A stretch of 64,000 bases of DNA, from assembly GCA_001701105.1 (NCBI GenBank), contig DAAI01000009.1:41019-105018 (forward strand), in the 5' to 3' direction. The notes under the pieces were generated by a model that worked only from the letters and a program-made list of their open reading frames with translations, had not been told where the DNA came from and made no database searches. Position 1 is the stretch's first letter; each line of letters begins with the position of its first letter. Source of the DNA: Bacteroidales bacterium GP1. Its GTDB lineage: Bacteria; Bacteroidota; Bacteroidia; Bacteroidales; Muribaculaceae. The position numbers were made by a program, and so were the translations under genes. Below, piece after piece: positions 1 to 10,700 of the stretch.

Positions 1-666
1 GGGAAGAAGATCGGCTGCAATGCGGAAATCTTCGGCTGCTTTGTCGGCGCATTCAAAGTATGAAAGACGCGGGCGTGACAGCTTTCCACTTGCGAGCACT
101 TCCTCTATATAAGGAAGACCGCCGAAGTACTGCATCAGAGTGAAATGGAAATACCCGCGGAAGAAGCGAAGCTGACCTTCGATCATGTTCTTCTGTTCCT
201 GTGTGGCTTCCGTAAGCTGATCGAGGTGTGCGAGACCTACATTGCATTTACGGATTCCATACCATGAACCTTGCCATGTGGTCGGATGTTTGCCCACGTC
301 ATGATATTCATTGGTATCGAAATTGCCGATATCCATGAAGCCGCATGACCAGCCGTCGTGTTCGGCCTGCCAACCCCAGAAGTTTCCTTGGTCCACTTTA
401 TATCCCATCATGTAGTCTACACCTACGCTGATGATCTCATCGTCGCCCCAGTTGAAGGAGTTGTTCCAGTAGCATTTGCAGAAGTCGGGAACGCAGAAGT
501 AGAGTTCCTCAACAAAGCCCTGGAAGTTCTTGAAGTTCTTGAAGGCTTCATCCTCAGAGATTTCACTTTCGGGAGCCTTATTAAGGTAGTCCGTACAGCT
601 TGTAGCCATCATGCACATAGCGGACACCGCAAGAACTGAAAATATATATTTCTTTATCTTTTTCAT
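1..666 (-). CDS. SusD-like nutrient-binding lipoprotein (partial, C-terminus off the window)
   Basis: The frame is open from position 1 to a start codon at 664-666, giving 222 codons of the N-terminal part of a SusD/RagB family protein. The signal peptide ends in a lipobox (ATSC, Cys24), followed by the typical SusD start DYLNKAPESEISEDEAF. WQGSWYGIRKCN and RGYFHFTLMQYFGGLPYI match the TPR-like helices of the family. SusD proteins sit on the outer surface of the outer membrane and act as a lid on the SusC channel, binding the glycan. The gene follows susC by 12 bp and is surely co-transcribed with it. Given the GH43, GH10 and xylAB genes nearby, the ligand is probably a xylan or arabinoxylan oligosaccharide (inference). 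The remaining residues lie outside the window. Confidence 0.95.
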   Translation of the reverse strand, partial: MKKIKKYIFSVLAVSAMCMMATSCTDYLNKAPESEISEDEAFKNFKNFQGFVEELYFCVPDFCKCYWNNSFNWGDDEIISVGVDYMMGYKVDQGNFWGWQAEHDGWSCGFMDIGNFDTNEYHDVGKHPTTWQGSWYGIRKCNVGLAHLDQLTEATQEQKNMIEGQLRFFRGYFHFTLMQYFGGLPYIEEVLASGKLSRPRLSYFECADKAAEDFRIAADLLP

Positions 667-678
667 GTCTGTACTTGA

Positions 679-3600
679 TTAGATGTCAAACCTGATACCC
701 AAGTTGAAACGACGTACGGTAGGATAAGCACCCTGACTGGCGTTACCGGTACCTGCGAAGTTATTTTCACGGTCGTCCGGCATTCTTGACCACTGCCAGA
801 GGTTGTTACCGTTGAGGAATATCTTAAGGTTCTTCAAACCGATCTTTCTGATCCAGCCGTCGGTCCATGTATAGGCGATTTCAGCATTTTTCAGACGAAT
901 ATAGCTTCCATCGTAGTGGTTGTAACGGTTATCCCAGCTATTATAGTATTCCGGAGTGGAGTTCCATACCGGCAATGGGCGATCAACATCAGTTGCACCC
1001 GGGCTCCAGAAGTTAACACCGGCATAAAGGGTGTTGAGCTTGCCGCGGAACGACTCGAATACGATCGTACGCTGAACATTGGTTACACCATAGAACTGAA
1101 CATAGATGCTCCAGCCTTTCCAATCCCAACCGAGAGTAGCATTGTATGTGTTCTGCGGGATGCCGCTGTAGCCATAAGGAGTTTTATCGGAAGAATCGAT
1201 AACACCGTCACCGTTATAGTCTACCATGATAGGTTGACCCGGGAGCTTTTGACCATCGTTAGAGTTATGGGTAGTCATACCGATTACATCGTCCCAAGTC
1301 TGAGCATATCCTGCATCATAGATGATCTGATCCTGGCCGATCTGGAAGCCTTCAGTCTTGCGATAAGCTTCGAGAAGTTCGGGATCGTCATATTTAAGCA
1401 CCTTATTCTCTGCATGGGTCATGTTGAGGTTAGCCCATACATGCATGTCGTTGTTGAAGGTCTTGTTGAAACGGAGTTCAAGCTCATAACCCTTGCTGCG
1501 TACTTTACCGAGGTTGGCTGTCGGAGCTTTTCCTCCAAAGTAGCTCGGGATGGCACGGCTGGAACCGTCTATGAGGATGTCACGGCGATCCTCCTGGAAG
1601 AGCTCGATCGTTCCCTGTACCATCTGATTGAAGATAGAGAAGTCGATACCGAGATTCTGTTTGAGGGCTTTCTCCCAATGGATGTCGGGGTTACCGATCA
1701 CGGCTTCTTTATACCATGTATAAGGAGAAGTCTGTCCGTCGACTGTTGAAAGGTTCTTTGCGCCGGCGATTGCCCACTGTGTTGCATAGATCCAACGGGT
1801 CCAGATGTTATCGTCGCCGACCTCACCAATAGAGTAACGGATCTTGAAGTTATCAAGCCAGTTGCGGCTCCATGCCATGAATTTTTCTTCGCTCAGACGC
1901 CATCCGATAGCTCCGGAGTTGAAGAAATCGAATCGATATTTCTTGTCGAACTTTTCAGAACCATTGTATGCACCGTTGTATTCCACGAAGTAACGTTCGC
2001 CGAAGTTATAGGTGGCACGGAATGCCCAGTCCTCACGATAGTGCGGGAACTCCGAACCCGTGGCGCGCTCGTTACGGTTCCATACTGCCATTGCAGTCAC
2101 GTCATGCTCGCCGAAACGACGTGCATAATTGATCTGAGCCTGATAGAAAAGGTTACGCTGGGTTAGCCAGTTGCGTACTTCACCACTGCGTGAACTCCAT
2201 TTCATATCCTCGCGGAAGTCAAGTCCGTTAGGCTGTGTGGCCTGTGCCCATTTTACCTCGCCCGTAGCCGGGTCGATCCATTTGTACTGAGGAGAGTACC
2301 AGTTTTCGCAGATACCGCGCTGAGCCTCTACCATCACATTGTCCCAAGAAATCGTTGCACTTGCGCTAAGGCCCTTCGTGATGAAGCTGAAGTCCTGATT
2401 CAGTGTAAAGTCAGTGTCGATACGCGTTGTGGTGGTATATTCCACACCACCCGTTGCAAGACCCTGCATTGAGTTAGGAGCACCTTGTGAATTCAAAGGA
2501 TAGTAACCCCATGTTCCGTCGGAATACCGGGGGATGAATGCATCTGAAGGAGAGCTGTAGGCAGCCTGCCATAGCTGGGTGGTATACCAGGAGTCATCAG
2601 CCTTGTCCCACGGACTCTTCTTTTCTCCATGCGAACCGGAAAGATTCACCTTGAACGTAGTAGTGCGTGTGATCTGGAAGTCGAGGTTTGAACGGACGTT
2701 TATACGGTTGAAGCCGAATCCTCCTTTATATCCGCGGCCTGTCTCATATTCCTTATAAAGGTCACCTTCATGCAGGAAGTCGATGGCTGCATAGTATTTT
2801 ACGAATTTTGTACCACCGCGAACATTGATATTGGGGTTATAGGCCATTGCATAGCTGTCGAAAAGCTCTTTCTCCCAATTTACGTTAGGATAGCGCTCGG
2901 CCTCCTCGAGACTTGCCGGATTACGGTATTTCTCGATAATGTCGAGCGGAGTGATGTGGCTCCAAGAGTCGGGGGTAAGTCCAAGCTCACGCTCAATCAC
3001 GCTGTTACGTGCGTAAAGAGCTTCGGGCGACCCTTCGGTACCGGGAAGGTGAGAGATAGTTTTCATTGCGGCATTCAAGGAAACGCCGATTTCAGCGCGA
3101 CCTTCATTACCACGTTTGGTAGTGATAAGGATTACACCGTTGGCACCCTTCACACCATACACGGCGGTTGCAGACGCATCCTTCAGTACGGATATACTTT
3201 CTACCGACTGAATGTCGACCGAGTTCATCGGACGCTCCACGCCGTCAACGAGAATCAGAGGATCTGAACCGTTCCATGATGTCTGGCCACGAATCACGAT
3301 CTTCGGATCTTCGGCACCCGGCATACCGGTTGAGGACATTGTCGTCACACCCGGAAGATTACCCGTGAGTGCGGCACCGATGCTCGACACACCACCGGCC
3401 TTGGCCAAAGTGGCACCCTTGGTCTGGGCGATAGCTCCGACCACGGATTCCTTCTTCTGAGCACCGTAACCGACCACCACAAGTTCTTCGAGCGAAGCCG
3501 TGTTGGAAGTCATGGTAACATTAATGGCTTTTCTACCATTAACCTTTACCTTCTGCGTGTCCATGCCCACATAGGTGAACACCAGCGACTGTTTAGCCGG

Positions 3601-3810
3601 ACTCGGCACATTGATCTTGTAATTGCCATCAAGGTCTGTGACGGCGCCGATTGTAGTGCCGTCCACCCTCACTGTCACGCCTATCAGGGGCTCCCCCGTG
3701 TCATCGATGACATTACCCGAAACTATATCGGCAAATGCCGACACAGCCCCGAATAGCATCATCGCCAACAACATGACAATGCATGGTAGCTGTTGCTTTA
3801 CATTCTTCAT
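679..3810 (-). CDS. SusC/RagA family TonB-linked outer membrane transporter
   Basis: A 1043-residue TonB-dependent transporter that takes oligosaccharides across the outer membrane. A signal peptide (about residues 1-27) is followed by a carboxypeptidase-regulatory-like beta-sandwich (about 28-105), a TonB box region (EELVVVGYG), a plug domain containing the NGVILITTKRG signature, and a long beta-barrel ending in aromatic-rich strands and RFNLGIRFDI. Length and order are standard for SusC. It lies 24 bp downstream of the lipoprotein GH43 gene and 12 bp upstream of susD, so GH43-susC-susD looks like one operon driven from the element at 5596-5604. The substrate is inferred as xylan/arabinoxylan from the neighbours. 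Confidence in the family is very high and in the substrate moderate. Confidence 0.97.
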   Translation of the reverse strand: MKNVKQQLPCIVMLLAMMLFGAVSAFADIVSGNVIDDTGEPLIGVTVRVDGTTIGAVTDLDGNYKINVPSPAKQSLVFTYVGMDTQKVKVNGRKAINVTMTSNTASLEELVVVGYGAQKKESVVGAIAQTKGATLAKAGGVSSIGAALTGNLPGVTTMSSTGMPGAEDPKIVIRGQTSWNGSDPLILVDGVERPMNSVDIQSVESISVLKDASATAVYGVKGANGVILITTKRGNEGRAEIGVSLNAAMKTISHLPGTEGSPEALYARNSVIERELGLTPDSWSHITPLDIIEKYRNPASLEEAERYPNVNWEKELFDSYAMAYNPNINVRGGTKFVKYYAAIDFLHEGDLYKEYETGRGYKGGFGFNRINVRSNLDFQITRTTTFKVNLSGSHGEKKSPWDKADDSWYTTQLWQAAYSSPSDAFIPRYSDGTWGYYPLNSQGAPNSMQGLATGGVEYTTTTRIDTDFTLNQDFSFITKGLSASATISWDNVMVEAQRGICENWYSPQYKWIDPATGEVKWAQATQPNGLDFREDMKWSSRSGEVRNWLTQRNLFYQAQINYARRFGEHDVTAMAVWNRNERATGSEFPHYREDWAFRATYNFGERYFVEYNGAYNGSEKFDKKYRFDFFNSGAIGWRLSEEKFMAWSRNWLDNFKIRYSIGEVGDDNIWTRWIYATQWAIAGAKNLSTVDGQTSPYTWYKEAVIGNPDIHWEKALKQNLGIDFSIFNQMVQGTIELFQEDRRDILIDGSSRAIPSYFGGKAPTANLGKVRSKGYELELRFNKTFNNDMHVWANLNMTHAENKVLKYDDPELLEAYRKTEGFQIGQDQIIYDAGYAQTWDDVIGMTTHNSNDGQKLPGQPIMVDYNGDGVIDSSDKTPYGYSGIPQNTYNATLGWDWKGWSIYVQFYGVTNVQRTIVFESFRGKLNTLYAGVNFWSPGATDVDRPLPVWNSTPEYYNSWDNRYNHYDGSYIRLKNAEIAYTWTDGWIRKIGLKNLKIFLNGNNLWQWSRMPDDRENNFAGTGNASQGAYPTVRRFNLGIRFDI

Positions 3811-3834
3811 TGCTGTTACGTTAGTTGTTTAAGG

Positions 3835-5565
3835 TTAATTATCAGTTTTCAATCCGGAAGCATAAAGGCCGAGCACTGTTCCCGTAAAGCCGCCGGCTGT
3901 AGCCGTCGACGTGAACTTTGCATCTATTCCCTCGCCGATTTTAGTCCAATTTCTGCCGCCATCTACAGAATAGGAAAAATCGAGGGTTGTGCCTTTGGAA
4001 TCGACTCTGAGGTCGACGGTCTCGTCGTCGGCTTTTACATTGCCGGCGCCGAGTTCCTCGACTCCCTTGTCGCTGATCTTGCGTAACACCACCTTGTGGT
4101 TACCGTCAGCGTCCATGGCTTTGCCGAGGAAATATTGATGCGTCTCATCCTTCATCATCAGCATACCGGCTGATTCCCCGCTGTTGTCGGGTACGAAGGT
4201 GAGACGTGTCGCTGCATTATATTTATGGTGATTGATGCGGCGTCCCACGAAGGGCAACACAGCCTTTTCAGTCGACGGAACATCCGCACATGTGATCGAA
4301 AGATATCCCGGATTGCTGGTGAGCGAATAATACTCATTTGCAGGGCCGCGCAATGTCATCCATTCCACTCCAAGCGCGCTGTCGTTGAATTCTTCAACTC
4401 GAGAATAATTTCCCGACATCATTTCTTCGCCTCTGCTGACTCCATCCTTGCGGACTATCATCGGCACTTCCTCTCCTTCGTTGAGGAAATACGGCCAGCC
4501 ATCTTCAGTCCATTTTACCGGAAGCATGAATGTCTCACGTCCCAGATTCTCATGGTCGCCCTCCAAAGGACGGACTGCGAGAAACACTCCCCACCATCGG
4601 CCGTCATTATCTTTTACAAGATCGGCATGACCAGCACATGTTACCGGATTTACACGATTGCTGTCGAGATTACGCTGAGTGAGAATCGGATTGCCATCCC
4701 AGGGCTTATAAGGGCCGAACGGGGTGGCGCCTCTGTAGATCACCTCGCTGTGGTTCACGCTCGTACCTCCTTCTGCTGTCATCAGGAAATATTCACCGTT
4801 TATCTTATATATATGCGGCCCTTCACACCAAATCGGCTTTTCCTCCGGGCGAACTCCTTTATTAACTACTATTTTGCGGGCTCCGACACATTTATCGGTG
4901 GCTGTATCGAATTCTACAACCCTTACTGTACGATGCCCAGGATATTCCGGATTATAGTCAGGAGCATCATCGTTGTTCACGATATAAGCCTTTCCGTCCT
5001 CATCAAAGAAGAATGCCGGATCAATGCCTTGCACTTCGGGTAGCATTATCGGATCGCTCCACTCACCGAAAGGATCCTGCGTCTTTACAAAGAAATTGCC
5101 ATGACCGACATTTGTTGTGATCATGTAATAAGTCTTATTGGCAGGATTATACGTAATATCGGGTGCAAATATACCCCCGCTTACATGCTGCTTCTCCATA
5201 TTCAGCAATTGCGACTCACGGGTCAACACGTGGCCGATCTGCTTCCAGTTTACAAGATCCTTGCTATGGAAGATAGGTACTCCCGGAAAATAAGTGAAAG
5301 TAGAGGTTACAAGAAAATAGTCGCCTTTTCCATTGGTGCAAATCGACGGGTCTGAATACCATCCGGCCAGGATAGGATTGTAGAACGACTGATCATCCGC
5401 GAGCGGATTGTCGTTGTAATAGTCATCATTGCCCTCATACCTGAACGAATCGAAGATTGCGACAGATTTCTGCGGGGCGATACTCTTGGAGCCAGATGCA
5501 CATGATGTGACCGCAGTCACAAGCATCACGGCAAAAAGTGTAAACGCACAAAGTCTCGAGTTCAT
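3835..5565 (-). CDS. GH43 family glycosidase lipoprotein (beta-xylosidase or arabinofuranosidase)
   Basis: A 576-residue five-bladed beta-propeller glycoside hydrolase of family 43. The likely catalytic residues are visible: Asp72 in YSDPSI (base), Asp182 in GIDPAFFF (pKa modulator) and Glu248 in WCEGPH (acid). The C-terminal part (about 370-576) looks like the beta-sandwich often appended to GH43 xylosidases and arabinofuranosidases. An SPII signal with VTSC at Cys22 predicts a lipoprotein, possibly surface-exposed because it is encoded directly with susC/susD. The start has a promoter -7 element about 30 bp upstream. GH43 activities in such loci remove xylose or arabinose from xylan chains; the subfamily, and so the exact specificity, cannot be fixed by eye. 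Confidence 0.93.
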   Translation of the reverse strand: MNSRLCAFTLFAVMLVTAVTSCASGSKSIAPQKSVAIFDSFRYEGNDDYYNDNPLADDQSFYNPILAGWYSDPSICTNGKGDYFLVTSTFTYFPGVPIFHSKDLVNWKQIGHVLTRESQLLNMEKQHVSGGIFAPDITYNPANKTYYMITTNVGHGNFFVKTQDPFGEWSDPIMLPEVQGIDPAFFFDEDGKAYIVNNDDAPDYNPEYPGHRTVRVVEFDTATDKCVGARKIVVNKGVRPEEKPIWCEGPHIYKINGEYFLMTAEGGTSVNHSEVIYRGATPFGPYKPWDGNPILTQRNLDSNRVNPVTCAGHADLVKDNDGRWWGVFLAVRPLEGDHENLGRETFMLPVKWTEDGWPYFLNEGEEVPMIVRKDGVSRGEEMMSGNYSRVEEFNDSALGVEWMTLRGPANEYYSLTSNPGYLSITCADVPSTEKAVLPFVGRRINHHKYNAATRLTFVPDNSGESAGMLMMKDETHQYFLGKAMDADGNHKVVLRKISDKGVEELGAGNVKADDETVDLRVDSKGTTLDFSYSVDGGRNWTKIGEGIDAKFTSTATAGGFTGTVLGLYASGLKTDN

Positions 5566-5595
5566 GTTAGGTGTTAATATTTTATTAAATCAAGC

Positions 5596-5604
5596 GCAAA
5601 AATA
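5596..5604 (-). promoter_or_regulatory. Promoter -7 element for GH43-susC-susD
   Basis: On the minus strand it reads TATTTTTGC, matching the Bacteroidetes -7 consensus TAnnTTTG. It lies about 30 bp ahead of the GH43 start at 5565. No clear TTG -33 element was seen at the usual distance, which fits a promoter that needs an activator. Confidence 0.65.
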
Positions 5605-5696
5605 GTGCTTATTTATCCTTAACATAATTTTAGAAATGTCAGTAACTTATAAATTTGTATCACCCATCTTGAGGTTGAGTCGCAGAATAATTCATT

Positions 5697-5714
5697 TTCG
5701 TAACATATTTTCTA
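5697..5714 (+). repeat. Direct repeat copy 1, possible HTCS operator
   Basis: TTCGTAACATATTTTCTA here and TTCGTAACATATAATCTA at 5815-5832 differ at only two central positions, 118 bp apart in the same orientation upstream of the GH43-susCD promoter. An AraC-type regulator often binds such direct repeats. Confidence 0.5.
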
Positions 5715-5814
5715 CGTCATTCCTATCAATCAGACACTTATCGAATACATGTATTCTTAACTGATATGGCCTGATTGTGATATATTGTATCATTATCGTA
5801 CATCCATTTCCACA

Positions 5815-5832
5815 TTCGTAACATATAATCTA
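5815..5832 (+). repeat. Direct repeat copy 2, possible HTCS operator
   Basis: Second copy of the 18-bp repeat described at 5697-5714 (16 of 18 identical). It lies further from the promoter, between the two GH43 genes. Confidence 0.5.
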
Positions 5833-5908
5833 AATGACGGTTTGCACGGCATTTTTGCTACTTTCTGATCCTCCTGCCATGAAGAGGGCCGGTTATGAAG
5901 ATATGTGT

Positions 5909-7516
5909 TCAGGGGTTAAGATGAAAGTAATCTACGTCTATAAATCCACCATTTTCTTTTGTAGCGTAATTATAGATGGCGAATTTAGACCCCATGAACA
6001 TCCTGCTGAAATCGAAAATCATCTTGTAGTCTCCGCCAACGGGATTCCAATTATTTCCGTCGATACTGTAATAAAATTTTGCAATGTCTTTGCCGGGATT
6101 AAAGTCGGCATCTATACGCATCCAGATATCGTTGCCATCCAGAGGAGCGCGGAAAAGTTCCTCGTCTTCTGTGGAGGTCACGGCTTTGATATCATCGCTC
6201 AGACGCGCCGATGATGTGGAATGTACAATCCATTTATTTCCCTTATCATCCATCTTCACCGATAAAAGACCGGAATCTCCGTTCATTGCTCCGAAACCGC
6301 ATATATCGCCCGGCTTCATATGACTTACATCCAGCTTTACTTCCCCACTGCAGAGAGGACCAGGCATACGTTGCGTAATCGTGTTGCGTGCGAGATAGAA
6401 ATGCGGGGCTATTTCAGATGTCTTCAGGCGCAGATATCCCGGACGCTCCGTTACGCTCCATGCCTCATCAACCGGATTGTGATTCCATTGCCAATTGATT
6501 GATTTTGAACCATTGAAATCGTCCGAACTGATTATGTCGGTAGTATTCGGAACTCCCGGAAGGTCTTTAATCAATTCGGGGATATTACCGTTTTCATCGC
6601 CAAGCATTGGCCAGCCCTCTTTCCATGTCACTGGATTAAGCGTAAGCACTCTGCCAACTCCCCCACGATCTTGAAATATCATTCCCCACCAGTTTCCATC
6701 CGTATCATCGACTAGACATCCTTGACCGGCATAGCCAAAACCACCGAATTTAGATTCCAATACCACGCATTTCTCATATGGGCCCTGGATATTATCGGCT
6801 CGGTAACATAACTGACGCCGCGGCTTATCTTTAGGCCATGATATTACAAATACATAATACTTTCCGTTATGCTTGATTGCTCGGCTTCCTTCATGCAGCA
6901 TTGTCTCAGTAGAGTCAGGAAATATAACGAAATCATCAAATCCGTTTTCTTTTACACTCTTCAGATCGGGTGTTAACTCCGTGAGCCGGATTTTTCCGCC
7001 ACCGCTAAATACATATACGCGTCCATCGTCATCGAAAATCATTGATGAATCATGGAAATGCGGAAGACGCGAAACCAGTTTCCATTTTCCAGCCGGATCA
7101 TCAGTAGTATACATATAGGAGCGGTGAGGATCATCGTTCGGACTGAACAGCACATAAAATTTGCCATCATTGTAACGTATCGTGGTGGCCCATTGTCCAC
7201 GTCCGTAAACTGTGCCCTCCTTCAGGTCATATCTCGGTGTATCTGTCAATTTATCGAATACATATCCTATTGTATGCCAGTTTACAAGATCCTTTGAATG
7301 CATTACCGGGCAACCAGGCATCAGATGCATGGTGGTGCTTACCATATAATAGTCATCCCCAACCCTTATGACATCAGGATCCGGAACGTCTGCCCAGAGC
7401 ACCGGATTTGTAAAACGTTCACCCTTTGACTCTATTCCTTTGATTCCTCCAAGCAGAAGAATGCTGATAAAAAGGATTACACGATAACGGAAGATTGATC
7501 TACGGAATGCCTTCAT
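5909..7516 (-). CDS. GH43 family glycosidase, secreted
   Basis: A 535-residue GH43 protein with a signal peptide or N-terminal anchor (about residues 10-28) and no convincing lipobox. The propeller carries the acidic triad candidates Asp46 (VPDPDVI), Asp156 (HDSSMIFDDDG) and Glu209 (LHEGSRA). The C-terminal region from about 330 is a beta-sandwich of the kind found in GH43 xylosidases/arabinofuranosidases. It differs strongly from the neighbouring GH43 (3835-5565), so the two probably act on different linkages. It has its own -7 element at 7572-7580. The 343-bp gap before the next GH43, which contains a second promoter, means the two may be transcribed separately. HTCS control is inferred from the gene order and from the motif at 7672-7680. 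Confidence 0.92.
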   Translation of the reverse strand: MKAFRRSIFRYRVILFISILLLGGIKGIESKGERFTNPVLWADVPDPDVIRVGDDYYMVSTTMHLMPGCPVMHSKDLVNWHTIGYVFDKLTDTPRYDLKEGTVYGRGQWATTIRYNDGKFYVLFSPNDDPHRSYMYTTDDPAGKWKLVSRLPHFHDSSMIFDDDGRVYVFSGGGKIRLTELTPDLKSVKENGFDDFVIFPDSTETMLHEGSRAIKHNGKYYVFVISWPKDKPRRQLCYRADNIQGPYEKCVVLESKFGGFGYAGQGCLVDDTDGNWWGMIFQDRGGVGRVLTLNPVTWKEGWPMLGDENGNIPELIKDLPGVPNTTDIISSDDFNGSKSINWQWNHNPVDEAWSVTERPGYLRLKTSEIAPHFYLARNTITQRMPGPLCSGEVKLDVSHMKPGDICGFGAMNGDSGLLSVKMDDKGNKWIVHSTSSARLSDDIKAVTSTEDEELFRAPLDGNDIWMRIDADFNPGKDIAKFYYSIDGNNWNPVGGDYKMIFDFSRMFMGSKFAIYNYATKENGGFIDVDYFHLNP

Positions 7517-7571
7517 TCTTATTAATTGATTATTAGATTAAGCCTTGTCTATATTAGTTAATAAATCATAT

Positions 7572-7580
7572 GCAAAATTA
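7572..7580 (-). promoter_or_regulatory. Promoter -7 element for GH43 (5909-7516)
   Basis: Minus strand TAATTTTGC matches TAnnTTTG exactly, about 56 bp before the start codon at 7516. A TTYGTAWCA-like motif (TTTGTAACG, 7672-7680) lies 92 bp further upstream. Confidence 0.7.
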
Positions 7581-7725
7581 ATATTCAAGCCTTCATTAAC
7601 ATCAATTTAGAATATCACAACCCTAAGAATCCGCAACATCTGCATTTCTGGATGTCACGAAAATATTCATTTTTGTAACGCCGTGCGATAATACCTTTCG
7701 ATGTTTGAGATAACAAATCAGTTGA

Positions 7726-10700
7726 TTAGGCTCTATCGTTGACTTCTACATCCTCTCCTTTCAGGTATCTGGCCCTATATTCAGACGGTGAATAGCCCGT
7801 ATATCTCTTAAAAGCCGTAGAGAAATGCGGCTGTGATGTAAATCCAATCGTATAGGCCACCTGCGTAATCTCCACATCCGGCTTTTTAAGAAGTTCGCAT
7901 GCTCGCTTCAGACGTACGTTCCTGATGAAATCACTCGGAGTCATACCGATTATATCTTTCATCTTTCTGTGAAGGTGCGCTCGACTTATCCCTGCCTCCT
8001 GACCTAATTTCTCGACATTAAGGTCGGGGTCATCAAGGTGCTCGTTGACTATCTTTATTACTTTCTCCATCAACGATTCATTATATCCCTTCAACTCCGG
8101 AATAGAAATCTTATCATCTACACTTTGAGCTCCCGAATATTTTCCTTTTAACCTTAATCTACTGTCGATCAGACTAACAGCCATAATGTCCAGTTCATCA
8201 ATATGGAAGGGTTTGCCAAGATAGCCGTCGGCGCCACGATCCCATCCCTCTACACGGTCGGATACTTCGTTCTTCGAACTGAGCATTATGACTGGTATAT
8301 GGCTCATTGCCACATTTTTCTTTATATTTCTCAAGAGCCCGTATCCGTCCATATTTGGCATCTTTATATCCGTGATTACCAAATCATAAGCCTTTTGAGA
8401 CATCATCCTGAAGCCTTCCGCTCCATCGGAGGCTACATCCACTTTATACCCTTTCTCGAAATGAGAGCGGATATAATCACGCAGCTCTTTATCATCATCA
8501 ACCACAAGGATTCGCTTACCGCTGGAATTATGACGGCGCGATTTTGATTGAGCTGGTTCTTCATTCAATACAGCCGGCTTGCCATCCAGCCGCAGAGATG
8601 GATTTTTACCTATATAGGCTGTTTCGTCCTCACCATAAATAAATTCACTCTTTTCGTACATTGACGATGCAAGCGGAAGGAGTATTGTAAAGACGCTTCC
8701 TTTTACATTATCTTCACGATTGCGAGCATGAATCTTGCCGTGATGCAGGGAGACTAATCTTCTACACAAGTCCAGACCGATTCCAAACCCATCCTTATTA
8801 TTATTGTGTTCCTCGGATCGATAAAATCTTTCGAATATCTTTGCCTCAGTCTTCTGATCGAGGCCTACGCCATTATCTATTACATCGATTTTTGCGCATG
8901 ATCCAAGATCTTTTTCGTCAGCTTTTGATAAGATTACATTAATCTCTCCTCCATTTGGAGTATATTTTATGGCGTTAGATATGAGATTGACAAGTATTTT
9001 ATCACAATTGTCTCTATCCACCCATATTTTATCGGGGAGTCCTCCTTCATATTTAAAATCAAGGTTTATCTTCTTATCAGCGGCCTGAGGTTTGAACATA
9101 TCCACCAATTCCCCGACGAATTCAGAAATATTCGTTTCTCGGCAACATAACGGCATCTTTCCATTCTCAAGCCGTCGCAGATATAACATCTGGTTTACAA
9201 GGCTTAGAACTCGGTTTGCATTTCTATATATGGTGTGTAGCTTCTGGCGTTCATCCGGATCAGAACTATTATTTAACAATGACTTTAACGGATTTAGGAT
9301 TAAGGTTATCGGGCTGCGGATATCATGGGTGATATCTATGAAGAGCTTTATTCTGTCGTCGGCCACTTTCGCCTCCCTCTTTTTCTTCACCACCATATAG
9401 GCCATCAAAATCAATACGAGGAAAATTATGGCATATACCGTATAGGCAATCCCACTCATATACCACGGAGCCTCTACCTTTATTTTCACCATCTTTTCCT
9501 TAGATTCCACATTTCCGTCAATCGCCTTTATCAAAAGCGTATTTGTACCCGGATCAAGATGAGGTAAATGAAGCTCACTTCCTCCGGGCTGTGTGGAATT
9601 CCATTCCTTGTCTCCTTTAAATTTCCACAGATACCTTACATTGGCTGCATCCCGGAAATCCATTGTCGACAAAACCAAGGTCATGGCATTATCCTTATAA
9701 GGAAGATAAAGTGTGAGGGGTTCATCATCTTCGTTATCTATGAAAGATTTTCGTCCGGAAGTGGCAAACGGTGCAAGCCGCGTGCCGTTAAGCAACACCG
9801 ACGCTACTTTTACGTCGCTATGAAAACCGGCTGCAGGGACTTTGACGGGATTGAACATTGTAAGCCCGAGATCATTAGCCATTACAATGCGGTCGGCACT
9901 GCTAAGCTGATCAGAATAACGAAACATATTCTCATATAAGCCATATCCTCCGTAATATGAATCAATTCTATCTGATTTAGGCGACATATGCGACAAACCT
10001 TTCATCGTACCGATCCATTTTCCTCCCTCGCTGTCGATTGCGATTGTACGCACATCTATGTCGGTCAATCCATCTGCAGTGGTGTATGTATGAAGCACTC
10101 CTTCTGTGGGATGATAATGTATCAGTCCGTGACTCGTTCCGGCTAACACTGTTCCATCTTTAAGCGGAGCCACAGAATACGTGGCGCCTTTGAGGAATGG
10201 CTCTTGATTAATCTCAAGGAATTGACCCGTGGAAAGGTCGTAACAGGAGAGCCCCCCGTATAATCCAATCCATATTTTGTTGTCGACCGATCTCTTCATT
10301 TCAGTCACGAAGGGGTTGGTGAGCTTTCCATCTTCCGGCCTATGCTCAAAACGACGTAGTTTCTGAGTCGCAGGATTATATAAATAAAGCCCAACTCCAT
10401 GCAACGATACAAATATTCGGCCATCGGGCACAACACATATTGGTATCCTAAGGTATTTTCCCGGAATATCAATTACTTTCTTAATTAAATTTCCGTTATG
10501 GCTGTCTACTTGCCAAACCCCTTCATTCGATATTCCCACTAATATCGTTCCTTTGGTGTATGGAGCGATGGAGGAGATGGTATTTGTAGTAGGCAACTTA
10601 AATCGCTGTGTAGATTTCCCGTCGATAGAAATCATTCCGATATTACCACCGGCATAGCCAATATAGATTGAATTGTCGGCCACGGCCATGGCATCGATAC

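Larger units (their letters stand above)
5566..5908. other. Intergenic region between two GH43 genes with repeated motif
   Basis: This 343-bp stretch has no gene. It holds the -7 element of the GH43-susC-susD operon (5596-5604) and three copies of a TTYGTAWCA motif (5654-5662, 5697-5705, 5815-5823). Two of them extend into an 18-bp near-identical repeat (5697-5714 and 5815-5832; 16 of 18 bases match). These are candidate HTCS binding sites. Confidence 0.6.

Noticed and set aside
916..1749. Long plus-strand ORF (277 codons) opposite susC
   Set aside because: Antisense shadow of a well-supported SusC gene; no similarity or start signals.
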